Source: Alphaproteobacteria bacterium | GTDB lineage: Bacteria > Pseudomonadota > Alphaproteobacteria > Acetobacterales > Acetobacteraceae | DNA: 64,000 nucleotides | Direction: 5' to 3' | Assembly: GCA_020850755.1 (NCBI GenBank) | Contig: JADZEB010000005.1 | Coordinates: 1 to 64,000, forward strand | In this document: positions 21,049 to 30,455 of the stretch, in pieces | Layout: each line of letters opens with the position of its first letter | Position numbering within the stretch: position 1 is the first letter of the stretch | Notes under the pieces: generated by a model | Databases searched by the model: none | Told to the model about the DNA's origin: nothing | Seen by the model: the letters and a program-made list of their open reading frames with translations, nothing else | Program-made: the position numbers and the translations under genes

Positions 21049-22533
21049 ATGTCCCAGCCGGATGCCCAGCGTAACGCACCACCGCCGCTCGCCCGCCGCC
21101 TGGCCGAGAAGGTCTGCGCCTTCAAGCCCTCCGACCTGACGCCGCTGGCGATCGAGCGGGCGCGGACCGCGATCATCGACACGCTCGGCGTGACGCTTGC
21201 CGGCGTCGAGGAGGAGTGCGTGCGGGTGCTGTTGCGCACGCCCGGTGTCGCGACCGCGCCCGGCCGGTCGCTGATCGTCGGCACGACGCGGCGCAGCTCG
21301 GCGCTGGAGGCGGCGCTGGTCAACGGCACCGCTTCCCACGCGCTCGACTACGATGATTTCAGCTCCGATCTCGGCGGCCACCAGTCGGTACCGGTGACCG
21401 CGCCCCTGTTTGCGCTGGCCGAGGAGCGCGGCCTGTCGGGCGAGCGGCTGCTGGCCGCCTATGTGATCGGCGTCGAGGTGATGATCCGCATCGCCCGCGG
21501 GGTGAACTTCCACCATTACGACAAGGGCTGGCACCCGACCTCGACGCTCGGCACCTTCGCCGCCGCCGCCGCCTCGGCGCACGCGCTCGGCCTTGATGTG
21601 CAGCGCACGGCCACGGCACTGGCGCTCGCCGCCTCGATGGCCTCGGGCCTCAAGGCCAATTTCGGCACCATGACCAAGCCCTTCCATGTCGGCCATTGCG
21701 CCCGCAACGGCCTGCTCGCGGCACTGATGGCCGAGCAGGGCTTCGAGGCGCGGCACGGGGTGTTCGAGCATCGCCAGGGCTGGCTCGATGTCTATAACGG
21801 CCCTGGCACCTACGATGTCGAGCACATGTTCGCCGCCTGGGCCGCGCCGCTGGAGGTCGAGGCCAAGGGCATCGCGCTCAAGCAGTTCCCGTGCTGCGGC
21901 AGCACGCACCCGGCGATCGCGATGATGCTCAAGCTCGCGCGCGAGGAGCGCATCACCGCCGCCGACGCGGCCAATATCGAGATCCTGGCTCATGCCCGGC
22001 GCCTGCCGCACACCGACAATCCCGATCCGCGCACGCCGCTCGGCGCCAAGTTCAGCATCCAGTATGCCACCGCGCGCGCGCTCCTCAGCGGCACGCCGCG
22101 CCTGCGCCATTTCGAGGGCGAGGCGGCGATGGACCCCGATGTGCGCCGCCTGCTTTCCGTCACCTCGGCGCGGGCGCATCCGGACATGCCGGTGGATGGC
22201 GAGGAACAGTGGGGGGCGGAGGTGATCGTCACGCTCAAGGACGGGCGCAAGGTCTCGCGGCGGGTCAACCAGATGGTCGGGCGCGGCGGCGACGACCCGA
22301 TGAGCACCGAGGAGATGTGGGAGAAGTTCCGCGATTGCGCCGAGCGCGCCATCCCCGAGGCCGCGATCTCACCTTTGTTCGAGAAGCTCCAGGCGATCGA
22401 GACGGTGGCGGATATGCGCGAGATCACGCGGCTGATGGAAGGCCGCGGCGGGGCCGACCCGGCCGCGGGCCTGCCCGGCCGGGCCGAGGCCACCGCCGCG
22501 CGCGCGGCGATCCGGGTGGGGGCCGGCGAGTAG
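21049..22533 (+). CDS. MmgE/PrpD family protein (first paralog)
   Basis: A 494-aa homolog of 2-methylcitrate dehydratase and aconitate decarboxylase. Family landmarks include GTASHALDYDDF (Asp/His-rich active-site region near 95), GWHPTSTLGTFAAAAASA, SGLKANFGTMTKPFHVGHCA and KQFPCCGSTHPAI. Many such proteins are isomerases or decarboxylases of unknown substrate, and genes next to uptake systems often serve catabolism. It is divergent from an ABC importer and followed by an MFS carrier in the same direction, which suggests uptake and conversion of an organic acid (inference). It is distinct from the canonical prpD at 47152. Confidence 0.88.
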   Translation: MSQPDAQRNAPPPLARRLAEKVCAFKPSDLTPLAIERARTAIIDTLGVTLAGVEEECVRVLLRTPGVATAPGRSLIVGTTRRSSALEAALVNGTASHALDYDDFSSDLGGHQSVPVTAPLFALAEERGLSGERLLAAYVIGVEVMIRIARGVNFHHYDKGWHPTSTLGTFAAAAASAHALGLDVQRTATALALAASMASGLKANFGTMTKPFHVGHCARNGLLAALMAEQGFEARHGVFEHRQGWLDVYNGPGTYDVEHMFAAWAAPLEVEAKGIALKQFPCCGSTHPAIAMMLKLAREERITAADAANIEILAHARRLPHTDNPDPRTPLGAKFSIQYATARALLSGTPRLRHFEGEAAMDPDVRRLLSVTSARAHPDMPVDGEEQWGAEVIVTLKDGRKVSRRVNQMVGRGGDDPMSTEEMWEKFRDCAERAIPEAAISPLFEKLQAIETVADMREITRLMEGRGGADPAAGLPGRAEATAARAAIRVGAGE

Positions 22534-22686
22534 CAACGTGCCCGGCGACGGGGGCGGATGGCGGCCCCCGCGGCCGCGGCCCGTCCCGACAGGATCGGCC
22601 CCCTTGCGCGGTGTCGTTCCAGAGCGCATCTGGACCCGGGCGCCCTGGCGTAGGAAGCTCTCCGGCTCTGCCCACGGACCGGACCG

Positions 22687-23922
22687 ATGAACCTGCGCCT
22701 TGCTGTCATGATCGCGACGTTCATCGTCGGCTGCGGGCTGAGCCACTTCCTGCGCAGCTCGCACGTGGTGATCGCGCCGAGCGTGATCGCCGACCTTGGC
22801 CTCTCCGCCGAATCCTTCAGCCTGATGGGCAGCGCTTACTTCCTCGCCTACGCCATCGGGCAGATCCCGACCGGCCTGCTGCTGGACAGCGTCGGGCCGC
22901 GCCGCTCGGTCTCCGGCCTGCTTGTCATCGCGGTGGCCGGCACCGCCTGGTTCGGCCTTGCCGACAGCCTTGCCTCCGCCTTTGCCGCGCGCGTGCTGAT
23001 GGGAATCGGCTGCGCCGCCGTGTTCATGGGCGCCTTCTACACCGTGGCACGATGGCTCGGGCCGGCAAAGTTCGGCACCGCCTCGGGCATGATCTCGGGC
23101 TTCAGCCAGTTCGGCAACCTGCTCGCTACCACACCGCTCGCCTTCGCCGCCGAGACGATCGGCTGGCGCGCCTGCTTCCTGTGGATGGCGGGCATCCTGG
23201 CGGTGGTGGGGGTGCTGCTCTACGCCGTCATCCGCGACGAGGGCCCGGCCAACACCACCGCCGCGCCGCGCCCGACCGAGACGCTCTCCTCGGCGATCGC
23301 GGGGCTGGTGCAATTGCTGCGCTGGCGGCCGATGTATCACCTGCTGGCGATGGCGCTGGTCTGCTACGCCACCTACGCCACCATCTTCTCGCTCTGGGCC
23401 GGTTCCTACCTGCACGATGTGCACGGCCTCGGCCCGGTCGAGCGCGGCAATGTCATGCTGGCGATGAGTGTTTCCACCTTCGTCAGCGTGATGGCCTGGG
23501 GCGCGGCGGATCGCGTGTTCAATACCCGCCGGCTGCTGGTGATATGGGGTGCGTGCATCACCGCGGCCCTGCTTGGCGCGCTTGCACTCTGGCCCAAGCC
23601 GCCGGTCTGGGCGGCAAGCCTGCTGCTGATCGTCTTCAGCGGCACTGGCTCCTACAGCATCCGGGTGATGATCCACGGCCGCGCCCTGTTCCCCGAGCAT
23701 CTGTCGGGGCGCGGCATGACCACGGTCAATCTCGGCATGTCCCTGGGCGCGGCGATCCTGCAGCCGATCAGCGGGGTGATCGTGGGGGCTGTCTCCGGCC
23801 CGGTGCGCAACGATCTCGGCTACCGCGCCATGTTCGGCTTCCTGGCGGTGATGACGATCCTCGCCCTGATGCTCTACCGCCCGATCGCCGATGCGCCCCC
23901 GCGCCCGGCGACGCCACGCTAG
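22687..23922 (+). CDS. MFS transporter
   Basis: A 411-aa membrane carrier with about 12 hydrophobic helices. The MFS loop motif between helices 2 and 3 is present as GLLLDSVGPRRS, and a second-half counterpart is weak. The N-terminus starts directly in helix 1. It resembles the nitrate/nitrite- and organic-acid-porter side of the superfamily, but the substrate cannot be read from sequence. It lies 153 bases after the MmgE/PrpD gene and overlaps the convergent hydrolase gene by 4 bp at the stops. Confidence 0.9.
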   Translation: MNLRLAVMIATFIVGCGLSHFLRSSHVVIAPSVIADLGLSAESFSLMGSAYFLAYAIGQIPTGLLLDSVGPRRSVSGLLVIAVAGTAWFGLADSLASAFAARVLMGIGCAAVFMGAFYTVARWLGPAKFGTASGMISGFSQFGNLLATTPLAFAAETIGWRACFLWMAGILAVVGVLLYAVIRDEGPANTTAAPRPTETLSSAIAGLVQLLRWRPMYHLLAMALVCYATYATIFSLWAGSYLHDVHGLGPVERGNVMLAMSVSTFVSVMAWGAADRVFNTRRLLVIWGACITAALLGALALWPKPPVWAASLLLIVFSGTGSYSIRVMIHGRALFPEHLSGRGMTTVNLGMSLGAAILQPISGVIVGAVSGPVRNDLGYRAMFGFLAVMTILALMLYRPIADAPPRPATPR

Positions 23923-24773
23923 GTGCCCGTGCCCCCCTCGGTCGCCCGGTCGAGGAAGCCGCCCAGCAGGGTGGCGAAGCGCTCCGGCTCCTCCTCGGCG
24001 ATGTATTGCGTCGCATTCGCCAGCATCACCGCCTCGGCCCCGGGCAGGAGCGCCACTGCGCGCGGATGCATCTCGGCGATGCGGTCGCGGTCGCATCCGA
24101 CCAGCAGGGTCGGCGCGCCGATGCCGCTCGCCAGCGCCGCGGCCAGGTCCTGGCGCCACATGGCGCGGTAGGCGGTGGCGTAGTCAGGCCCGGCAGCGAG
24201 ATAGTCACGCGCGAAGGCGGTCTTCATCGCCGGCGACAGCCAGGGATAGTCATGGCGGATGCGCGCCCAGATCCAGCCGAGATGCGACCCGTCTTCGGCC
24301 AGGGCGAAGGGCGGCGCGTAGCCATCGAGGTGCCAGCGCCGCTCCTCGGGCGTATACACCGCCAGCCCGTGCAGGATCACGCTCAGGCAGCGGCCGGGCG
24401 CGAGCGCCGCGGCGGTGGCGGCGATCACCGCCCCCGTGGCGCGCCCGAACAGATGGAAGCGCGCAGCACCCAGCGCATCGGCGGCCGCCAGCACGGCGCG
24501 GGCATAATCCGCGATCTCCCAGCCGGCGGGGGCGGGGTCGGAGCCGCCATAGCCGGGCGTGTCGAGGGCAAAAGGTTGCACCCGGCCGGCCAGCAGCGGC
24601 AGCAGACTGTCGTAATGGCGCGCCGAGAGCGGTGACTGGTGCAGGAGCAGCATCACCGGCAGGGACGGATCGGCGCCGGCCACGCTGCGCCAATGCATCT
24701 GGCCGAAGGACAGATCGACATAGCCCTTGCGGATCGCGCTCCCGGCAAGGTCTGCGGGCCGGCTCGCTTGCAT
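23919..24773 (-). CDS. Alpha/beta hydrolase-fold protein with altered nucleophile elbow
   Basis: A 284-aa alpha/beta-hydrolase. LLLHQSPLSARHY gives the oxyanion-hole region, DTPGYGGSD the strand-5 segment and LLVGCDRDRIAEMHP the acid region. The nucleophile elbow reads GRATG at residues 110-114: the catalytic Ser/Cys/Asp position is Ala112 (codon 24438-24440). The protein may therefore lack hydrolase activity or use another mechanism. ATG 24773 is the first start that fits the family; the longer frame runs under the aminotransferase gene. Convergent with the MFS gene. Confidence 0.85.
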   Translation of the reverse strand: MQASRPADLAGSAIRKGYVDLSFGQMHWRSVAGADPSLPVMLLLHQSPLSARHYDSLLPLLAGRVQPFALDTPGYGGSDPAPAGWEIADYARAVLAAADALGAARFHLFGRATGAVIAATAAALAPGRCLSVILHGLAVYTPEERRWHLDGYAPPFALAEDGSHLGWIWARIRHDYPWLSPAMKTAFARDYLAAGPDYATAYRAMWRQDLAAALASGIGAPTLLVGCDRDRIAEMHPRAVALLPGAEAVMLANATQYIAEEEPERFATLLGGFLDRATEGGTGT

Positions 24774-24854
24774 TCCTCGTCCCTCGCGCACACCGCGCTT
24801 GCCTGTTGCATCGCGCGGCCCGCAGAGTAATACAGCCCTGACGCGCGCGGCAGC

Positions 24855-24906
24855 CTTCGTCGCCTTGCCTTCGTCGCCTTGCCTTCGTCGCCTTGCCTTC
24901 GTCGCC
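24855..24906. repeat. 14-bp tandem repeat, about 3.7 copies
   Basis: Unit CTTCGTCGCCTTGC repeated head to tail without mismatches across 52 bases in the divergent gap between the hydrolase and aminotransferase genes, ending 26 bases before the aminotransferase ATG. It sits where a 5' leader would be, so copy-number change could affect expression. Confidence 0.9.
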
Positions 24907-24932
24907 ACGCGCCTGCCAGCACCGGACCCGCC

Positions 24933-26120
24933 ATGACCGATCCCGCCGCCGCCCTGCTTGCCGGACTTCGCCCCGCCGCGCGCGCCCTGCCGTCGAGCGG
25001 CATCGTGCGCGTGTTCAACCACGGTCGCGGCCGGCCGGGGCTGATCCCGATGTGGGCGGGCGAGGGCGACATGCCCACGCCCCGGCTGATCGCGGACGCG
25101 GCCGCCGCCTCGCTCGCGTGCGGGGAGACCTTCTACACCGCCCAGCTCGGCCTGCCGGAGCTGCGCGCGGCGCTCGCCCGCTACCATGCCGACATCTATG
25201 CCCGCCCCTTCAAGGCAGACGAGTTCTTCGTCACCGGCGGCGGCATGCAGGCGATCCAGATCGCGCTGCAACTGATCCTCGATGCCGGCGAGGAGGTGGT
25301 GATCCCCGCCCCCGCCTGGCCGAATTTCGAGGGCGCCATCCGCGCGCTCGGCGGGCGCGTGCGCACGGTGCCGCTGCGGCTCGGGCCCGCCGGCTGGACG
25401 CTCGACCTCGACGCGCTGTTCGCCGTCTGCGGCCCGGGCGTGCGCGCGATCTTCGTCAACTCGCCCGGCAACCCGACCGGCTGGACCGCGAGCCGCGCGG
25501 AACTGCGCGCCATCCTCGACTTCGCGCGCCAGCGCGGGCTCTGGATCGTCGCCGACGAGATCTATGGCCGCTTCCACTACGAGGGCGGCGTCGCGCCCAG
25601 CTTCCAGGAGATCCGCGAGAAAGGCGACCGGCTGCTGTTCGTGCAGACCTTCTCGAAGATGTGGGCGATGACCGGCTGGCGCATCGGCTGGTTGCAGGCG
25701 CCGAAGGCGCTCGCCGGCGCGATCGAGAGCCTGATCCAGTACAACACCTCGGGCGTGGCGGCCTTCATGCAGCGCGCCGGCATCGTCGCCCTGCAGGAGG
25801 GCCGCGCCATCGCCGGGGAGCAGATCGCGCGCGCGGCCACGGGCCGCGAGATCGTGCGCCAGGCGCTCGCCCCGCTCAATTCGGTGCGCTTCGCCCCGCC
25901 GGCCGGCGCCTTCTACCAGTTCTTCCACATCGAGGGGCAGGCGGACAGCATGGCCACCGCCTTGCGCCTGGTCGACGAGGCGAATATCGGCCTCGCCCCC
26001 GGCATCGCCTTCGGCGCGGAAGGCGAGGGGCACTTGCGCATCTGCTTCCTGCGTTCGGCCACCGAGCTTGAGGAAGCGATGCGCCGGCTGACCGGCTGGC
26101 TTTCGCGCAACGCGGGCTGA
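24933..26120 (+). CDS. PLP-dependent aminotransferase, class I/II
   Basis: A 395-aa fold-type I aminotransferase. NSPGNPTGW holds the Asn contacting the cofactor, IVADEIYGRF the Asp-x-x-Tyr, QTFSKMWAMTGWRIGW the Schiff-base Lys, and LRICFLRS the substrate-carboxylate Arg. This is the AspC/AlaT-like group acting on small amino acids or their keto acids. Alternative upstream starts read into the 14-bp repeats and are unlikely. Monocistronic; 100 bases before the formaldehyde dehydrogenase gene. Confidence 0.93.
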   Translation: MTDPAAALLAGLRPAARALPSSGIVRVFNHGRGRPGLIPMWAGEGDMPTPRLIADAAAASLACGETFYTAQLGLPELRAALARYHADIYARPFKADEFFVTGGGMQAIQIALQLILDAGEEVVIPAPAWPNFEGAIRALGGRVRTVPLRLGPAGWTLDLDALFAVCGPGVRAIFVNSPGNPTGWTASRAELRAILDFARQRGLWIVADEIYGRFHYEGGVAPSFQEIREKGDRLLFVQTFSKMWAMTGWRIGWLQAPKALAGAIESLIQYNTSGVAAFMQRAGIVALQEGRAIAGEQIARAATGREIVRQALAPLNSVRFAPPAGAFYQFFHIEGQADSMATALRLVDEANIGLAPGIAFGAEGEGHLRICFLRSATELEEAMRRLTGWLSRNAG

Positions 26121-26148
26121 GCCCGGGCGCAACCGCGCGAGCTACGGG

Positions 26149-26177
26149 TTGGAGGGGCACGCGGCCTCGGCTAGAGT
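26149..26177 (+). promoter_or_regulatory. Candidate promoter of the formaldehyde dehydrogenase gene
   Basis: TTGGAG (26149-26154), 17-base spacer, TAGAGT (26172-26177), followed 44 bases later by the ATG. The -10 lies in a GGCTAG context also seen before other genes here. Confidence 0.4.
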
Positions 26178-26220
26178 GCGCGCCGCGCCATCCTGCGCCG
26201 CATCCTGAGGAGCCGCCCCG

Positions 26221-27333
26221 ATGAAATCCCGCGCCGCAATCGCCTGGGCCGCAGGCACGCCGCTCACCATCGAGACGGTGGAGATCGAGGGGCCGCGCGC
26301 GGGCGAGGTGCTGGTCGAGGTCAAGGCGACCGGCGTCTGCCACACCGACGCCTATACCCTGTCCGGCGCCGACCCCGAGGGGCTGTTCCCCGCGATCCTT
26401 GGCCATGAGGGCGCGGGCATCGTGCGCGAGGTGGGCGCGGGCGTGAGCACGCTCAGGCCCGGCGATCATGTGATCCCGCTCTACACGCCCGAATGCCGGC
26501 AGTGCAAGACCTGCCTGTCGCGGCGGAGCAACCTCTGCACGTCCATCCGCGCTACGCAGGGCAAGGGGCTGATGCCCGACGGCACCAGCCGCTTCAGCTG
26601 CCAGGGCGGGCCGGTGCTGCACTATATGGGCTGCTCGACCTTCGCCAACTTCACCGTGCTGCCCGAGATCGCGCTGGCCAAGGTGCGCGAGGACGCGCCG
26701 TTCGAGAAGATCTGCTACATCGGCTGCGGCGTCACCACCGGCATCGGCGCCGTGATCTACACCGCCAAGGTGTGGGCGGGCGCCAACGTGGCCGTTTTCG
26801 GCCTGGGCGGCATCGGGCTCAACGTGATCCAGGGCGCGCGCATGGTCGGCGCGGACAGGATCATCGGCATCGACCTCAACCCCGCCAAGCGCGCCATGGC
26901 CGAGAAGTTCGGCATGACGCATTTCATCAATCCTGACGAGGTCGGCCACGACAAGGTGGTGCAGGCGGTGACCGACCTTACCGGCGGCGGGGCCGATTTC
27001 AGCTTCGAGTGCATCGGAAACGTGAAAACCATGCGCCAGGCGCTGGAATGCTGCCATCGCGGCTGGGGCGAGAGCATCATCATCGGCGTTGCCGCCTCGG
27101 GCCAGGAGATCGCGACGCGCCCGTTCCAGCTTGTCACCGGCCGGGTCTGGAAGGGCACTGCCTTCGGCGGCGCGCGCGGGCGCACCGACGTGCCGAAGAT
27201 CGTCGACTGGTACATGGAGGGGAAGATCAACATCGACGACCTGATCACCCACACCATGCCGCTCGAGCAGATCAACACCGCCTTCGACCTGATGCACGAG
27301 GGCAAGTCGATCCGTTCGGTGATCGTCTACTAG
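26221..27333 (+). CDS. frmA: S-(hydroxymethyl)glutathione dehydrogenase (class III alcohol dehydrogenase)
   Basis: Zinc alcohol dehydrogenase (370 aa) that oxidises the glutathione adduct of formaldehyde with NAD+; it may also reduce S-nitrosoglutathione. Catalytic zinc ligands are Cys40 ([10 protein letters not shown]), His62 (GHEGAG) and the Cys in [11 protein letters not shown]; structural-zinc cysteines lie in [15 protein letters not shown]. The cofactor motif is [10 protein letters not shown], then GIDLNPAK. An upstream GAGGAG fits ATG 26221. The next gene, 34 bases later, may be co-transcribed. No S-formylglutathione hydrolase gene is present. Confidence 0.97.
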   Translation: MKSRAAIAWAAGTPLTIETVEIEGPRAGEVLVEVKATGVCHTDAYTLSGADPEGLFPAILGHEGAGIVREVGAGVSTLRPGDHVIPLYTPECRQCKTCLSRRSNLCTSIRATQGKGLMPDGTSRFSCQGGPVLHYMGCSTFANFTVLPEIALAKVREDAPFEKICYIGCGVTTGIGAVIYTAKVWAGANVAVFGLGGIGLNVIQGARMVGADRIIGIDLNPAKRAMAEKFGMTHFINPDEVGHDKVVQAVTDLTGGGADFSFECIGNVKTMRQALECCHRGWGESIIIGVAASGQEIATRPFQLVTGRVWKGTAFGGARGRTDVPKIVDWYMEGKINIDDLITHTMPLEQINTAFDLMHEGKSIRSVIVY

Positions 27334-27367
27334 CCAGCGCGCCCGCCAGCCGCGAAAGGACGCACCG

Positions 27368-28219
27368 ATGCCCCTGACCGTTGCCGTGATCGCGCAGGGC
27401 GCGATGGGCGCGGGCGTTGCCGCCCGCCTCGTGCGCCACGGCGCCGTCGTCCTCACCTCGCTCGCGGGCCGCAGCGCGGCAAGCGCCAGGCGCGCCGCGG
27501 AGGCCGGCATGCAGGACGTGCCGCTGGCCCAACTCGCGCGCGCCGAGTTGGTGCTCTCGATCCTGCCGCCGTCCGAGGCGCTGGCGCTGGCCGAGACGCT
27601 GTTGCCGGTCTTCGCCGCTGCCGGCGCCCGCCCGGCCTATGCCGACTGCAACGCGATCAGCCCGGATACGGTGGCGAAGGTGGCGGCGGTGGCGGCGCGC
27701 GCCAACTGTCCGTTCATTGATGCCGGCATCATCGGCGGCCCGCCCGGCCCCGACGGCCCCGGTCCCGCCTTCTACGCCTCGGGGCCGGAGGCATCGCGCA
27801 TGGCGGTCCTTGGCCGGCACGGGCTCGACACCAGGGTGATCGACGGGCCGGTGGGCGCGGCCTCGGCCCTGAAGATGTCCTATGCCGGCATCACCAAGGG
27901 CTTCCAGGCGCTCGCCGCGGCGATGATGCTGGCGGCGAGCCGCGCCGGCGCGGCGCCCGCGCTGCATGCGGAACTGGCCGCGAGCCAGCCCCAGCTTCTC
28001 GCCTGGTTCGGCAAGGCGCTGCCGCGCATGTACGACAAGGCCTATCGCTGGGCGGGCGAGATGGACGAGATCGCCGATTTCGCCGCCGAGGACGCCGCCA
28101 CGCGCGCGATCTACCAGGGTGCCGGCCAGCTCTATGAGGCGCTGGCGGCGGACCATGCCGGTCCGGGCGAGAAGATCGCCGCGCTCAAGGCGTTCCTCGC
28201 GATGACGCCGAAGGCTTGA
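27368..28219 (+). CDS. NAD(P)-dependent dehydrogenase, 6-phosphogluconate-dehydrogenase-like (DUF1932 type)
   Basis: A 283-aa beta-hydroxyacid-dehydrogenase-like protein. The N-terminal Rossmann segment VIAQGAMGAGVAARLVRHG replaces the usual GxGxMG with AQGAMG. A VLSILPPSEAL strand and ADCNAISPDTV follow, then DAGIIGGPPG. The C-terminal half carries the Lys of AASALKMSYAGITKGF and the all-helical domain seen with DUF1932. Substrate unknown, probably a beta-hydroxy acid. AAAGGA precedes ATG 27368; the gene follows frmA closely. Confidence 0.87.
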   Translation: MPLTVAVIAQGAMGAGVAARLVRHGAVVLTSLAGRSAASARRAAEAGMQDVPLAQLARAELVLSILPPSEALALAETLLPVFAAAGARPAYADCNAISPDTVAKVAAVAARANCPFIDAGIIGGPPGPDGPGPAFYASGPEASRMAVLGRHGLDTRVIDGPVGAASALKMSYAGITKGFQALAAAMMLAASRAGAAPALHAELAASQPQLLAWFGKALPRMYDKAYRWAGEMDEIADFAAEDAATRAIYQGAGQLYEALAADHAGPGEKIAALKAFLAMTPKA

Positions 28220-28237
28220 GCCGCCGCCGCCGCGGGG

Positions 28238-29596
28238 CTAGGCAGCCAGCAGGGCCATCAGCGCCCGCACGCCGCCGGCATCGAGCGTGTCGATGCCGCG
28301 CGCCAGCGCCACGATCTCGTCCACCCGCGCGGGCGGATGGCGCAGGCCGAGGCAGTCGCGCGCCTTCGCCATGTGCGCCTCGGCGCTGACCTTGGCGCCG
28401 CCCCAGATGCCGGGCGGGCCGTCGCAGCGCGCCGTCCGCGTGCTGCCATCGGCCAGCTCGGCGGTGACGATCAGGTGCATCGCCTCGAAATGGGCGGGGA
28501 TGTCGGCCCGCTGCTCGAGCGTGATGCGCGCCAGCATCTCGCGCATGTCGGGCTTGTTCAGCCGCGCATCGGTGAAGGTGGCGATGCCCACGGCGCCGTC
28601 CAGCAGCGCGGCGGCGGCGGTGTATTGCAGGCTGAACTTGCCGTCGAGCCCCGTGGCCGGCACGGCACGGTCGATATAGGGCATGCGCGGGGAGATGATG
28701 CTCACGCGCCGGATCGCCGCCGGGTCGGGCAGCTGCGCGCGCACCGCCAGCGCCGCCGTGATGGCGAAGTGCGTGCCGTACTGGCTCGGATACATCTTGA
28801 GCGCGTAGCCGGGCGCGACGATGCGCCAGGGCGGGCCGACATTCAGCAGTTCCTCGCGCACGAAATCGGCATTGCCGAAGCCGTCGACGAAGCCCTGCAC
28901 CGCATCGAAGATCGCGGCATTGCCGGTGAAGCCGCGCTCGGCCAGCAGCGCCGCCTCCAGCCCCAGCGCGGCGGCATGGCCGCAATGGGTGCATTTGGTC
29001 ATGGTGCCGACATTGGCCAGCAGCCCGCCCGCGCGCGAGGCGGCGATGCCCATCGCCCAGGCAAGCCTCTGCCCATCGAGCCCGATGAGATGGCCCGCCG
29101 CCACCGCCGCGCCGATCGGGCCGACCACGCTCGGCGGATGGAACACGAGCTTGCGCGGCTCGAACTGGCGTGAGGCCTGGCGGATCCAGCCCTGGATCTC
29201 GCAGCCCTTGGCCAGCGCCGCCGCGACCTCGCGCCCGGGCAGGTCGCGATGCTCGGCCAGCGCCAGCACGGCCGGCAGGGTGGTGGAGAGCGCGTGGTTC
29301 GCCGGGCTCCACATCGGCTCGAAATCGAGGACATGCATCGCCGCGCCGTTCACCATGGTGGCGGCGACGACGTTGGTCTTGAGGCCCCCGGCGATGATGC
29401 TGGCCTGCGCCGCGCCGCCCTGTTCGCGCGCATGCGCAACCAGGATGCCGATCGCCTCCTCCTCGCCCGCGCCGGCGGTGGCGACAGCGATGCCGTCGAG
29501 CACGAGCTGTCGCACCGCGCCGAGCGCGGCCGGATCGAGTTCGCCAGCGCCAAGTCCGGCGAGCTTCTCGGCCAGTCTGCGGGTGACGTCGGGCAT
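28238..29596 (-). CDS. MmgE/PrpD family protein (second paralog)
   Basis: A 452-aa homolog of 2-methylcitrate dehydratase. Landmarks are VLDFEPMWSPANHA (active-site loop), GLLANVGTMTKCTHCGHAA and KMYPSQYGTHFAI. Relative to the other two copies it is shorter, and its active-site loop carries DFEPMW rather than DYDDF or DMHDTF, so the substrate probably differs. AGGAG precedes ATG 29596. It converges with the dehydrogenase gene at 28219, leaving 18 bases between the stops. Confidence 0.88.
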   Translation of the reverse strand: MPDVTRRLAEKLAGLGAGELDPAALGAVRQLVLDGIAVATAGAGEEEAIGILVAHAREQGGAAQASIIAGGLKTNVVAATMVNGAAMHVLDFEPMWSPANHALSTTLPAVLALAEHRDLPGREVAAALAKGCEIQGWIRQASRQFEPRKLVFHPPSVVGPIGAAVAAGHLIGLDGQRLAWAMGIAASRAGGLLANVGTMTKCTHCGHAAALGLEAALLAERGFTGNAAIFDAVQGFVDGFGNADFVREELLNVGPPWRIVAPGYALKMYPSQYGTHFAITAALAVRAQLPDPAAIRRVSIISPRMPYIDRAVPATGLDGKFSLQYTAAAALLDGAVGIATFTDARLNKPDMREMLARITLEQRADIPAHFEAMHLIVTAELADGSTRTARCDGPPGIWGGAKVSAEAHMAKARDCLGLRHPPARVDEIVALARGIDTLDAGGVRALMALLAA

Positions 29597-29884
29597 GGCG
29601 GGCTCCTGCTTTCGGTGCGGAAATGATGCCGGCGCACGCTAGCAGCCGGGTCGGGCGAGAGGGAGGGGCGACGGGGCGAGGGGGGGCGCAAATCCCGCCG
29701 CGCCGGTGTGCAGCGGCGCCGGCCTTCCGGGGCGCCACCATCGATAATGCTCGCAGGGCGGCGATCCAAGTGCTTGAGTTCTCCGCCCGCTCAGGTATCT
29801 CCTTGCGTCGCGGCGATTGGTGCGCGGCGTCCGCCGCCGCCGTCCGCGCATGCCGCCGCCGCCACGACCGCGTTGGAGCAGCCG

Positions 29885-30376
29885 ATGACCGTCGCCAAGA
29901 TCCCCGCCGCGCTGGCCCGCTACCGCAAGGTGGCCGAGGCCGCCTCCGACGCCGAGACGAGCTTCAACCGTGTGGTGCTGGAGAAACGGCGCATGCTGGA
30001 AGATCAGCGCCGCACCGCCTGGCGGCGCTTCCACCTGCTCGACATGATCTGGCGCGCGGTGCAGCCGCTGCCCGACCTCGACGACGCCACCGACGCGGCG
30101 ATGGAGGCGGTGTTCAAGGATATCGGCTGGATCGGCCAGACCGGCACCGTGGACGACCTGCCGGAGATGGACGATCCCGTGCTCGACCAGCTCGAACCGC
30201 TGGCCGAGGCGATGCACGCGCTTGCCCACGGGCAGGAGCCGGACCGTGCGCCCGAGGCGGTCCTGTCCGGCTTCGAGGCCTGGTACCAGGAGCAGCGGGG
30301 CATGTCGTTCTACGAACTGCTCGCCGGCAGGTCGGAGCATCCGCCCGTCCCGTCCGGCGGGCAGGACGCCGGTTGA
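29885..30376 (+). CDS. Hypothetical protein (163 aa)
   Basis: Acidic, mostly helical protein with no signal peptide or membrane segment. It starts with a basic helical stretch (AALARYRKVAEAASDAE, then VLEKRRMLEDQRRTAWRR) and becomes Asp/Glu/Pro-rich towards the end. I recognise no family. ATG 29885 gives the compact frame; an in-frame start at 29708 adds Arg/Pro-rich sequence typical of non-coding GC-rich DNA. It precedes the DsrE-like gene by 79 bases on the same strand. Confidence 0.65.
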   Translation: MTVAKIPAALARYRKVAEAASDAETSFNRVVLEKRRMLEDQRRTAWRRFHLLDMIWRAVQPLPDLDDATDAAMEAVFKDIGWIGQTGTVDDLPEMDDPVLDQLEPLAEAMHALAHGQEPDRAPEAVLSGFEAWYQEQRGMSFYELLAGRSEHPPVPSGGQDAG

Positions 30377-30455
30377 CCATGCGCGGCGCCGCGGCGCGCT
30401 CGCCCGTGCACGCGCCCGCGCCGGGACAGGAGGGCGCCGGCGGCGCTGCCAGGCC

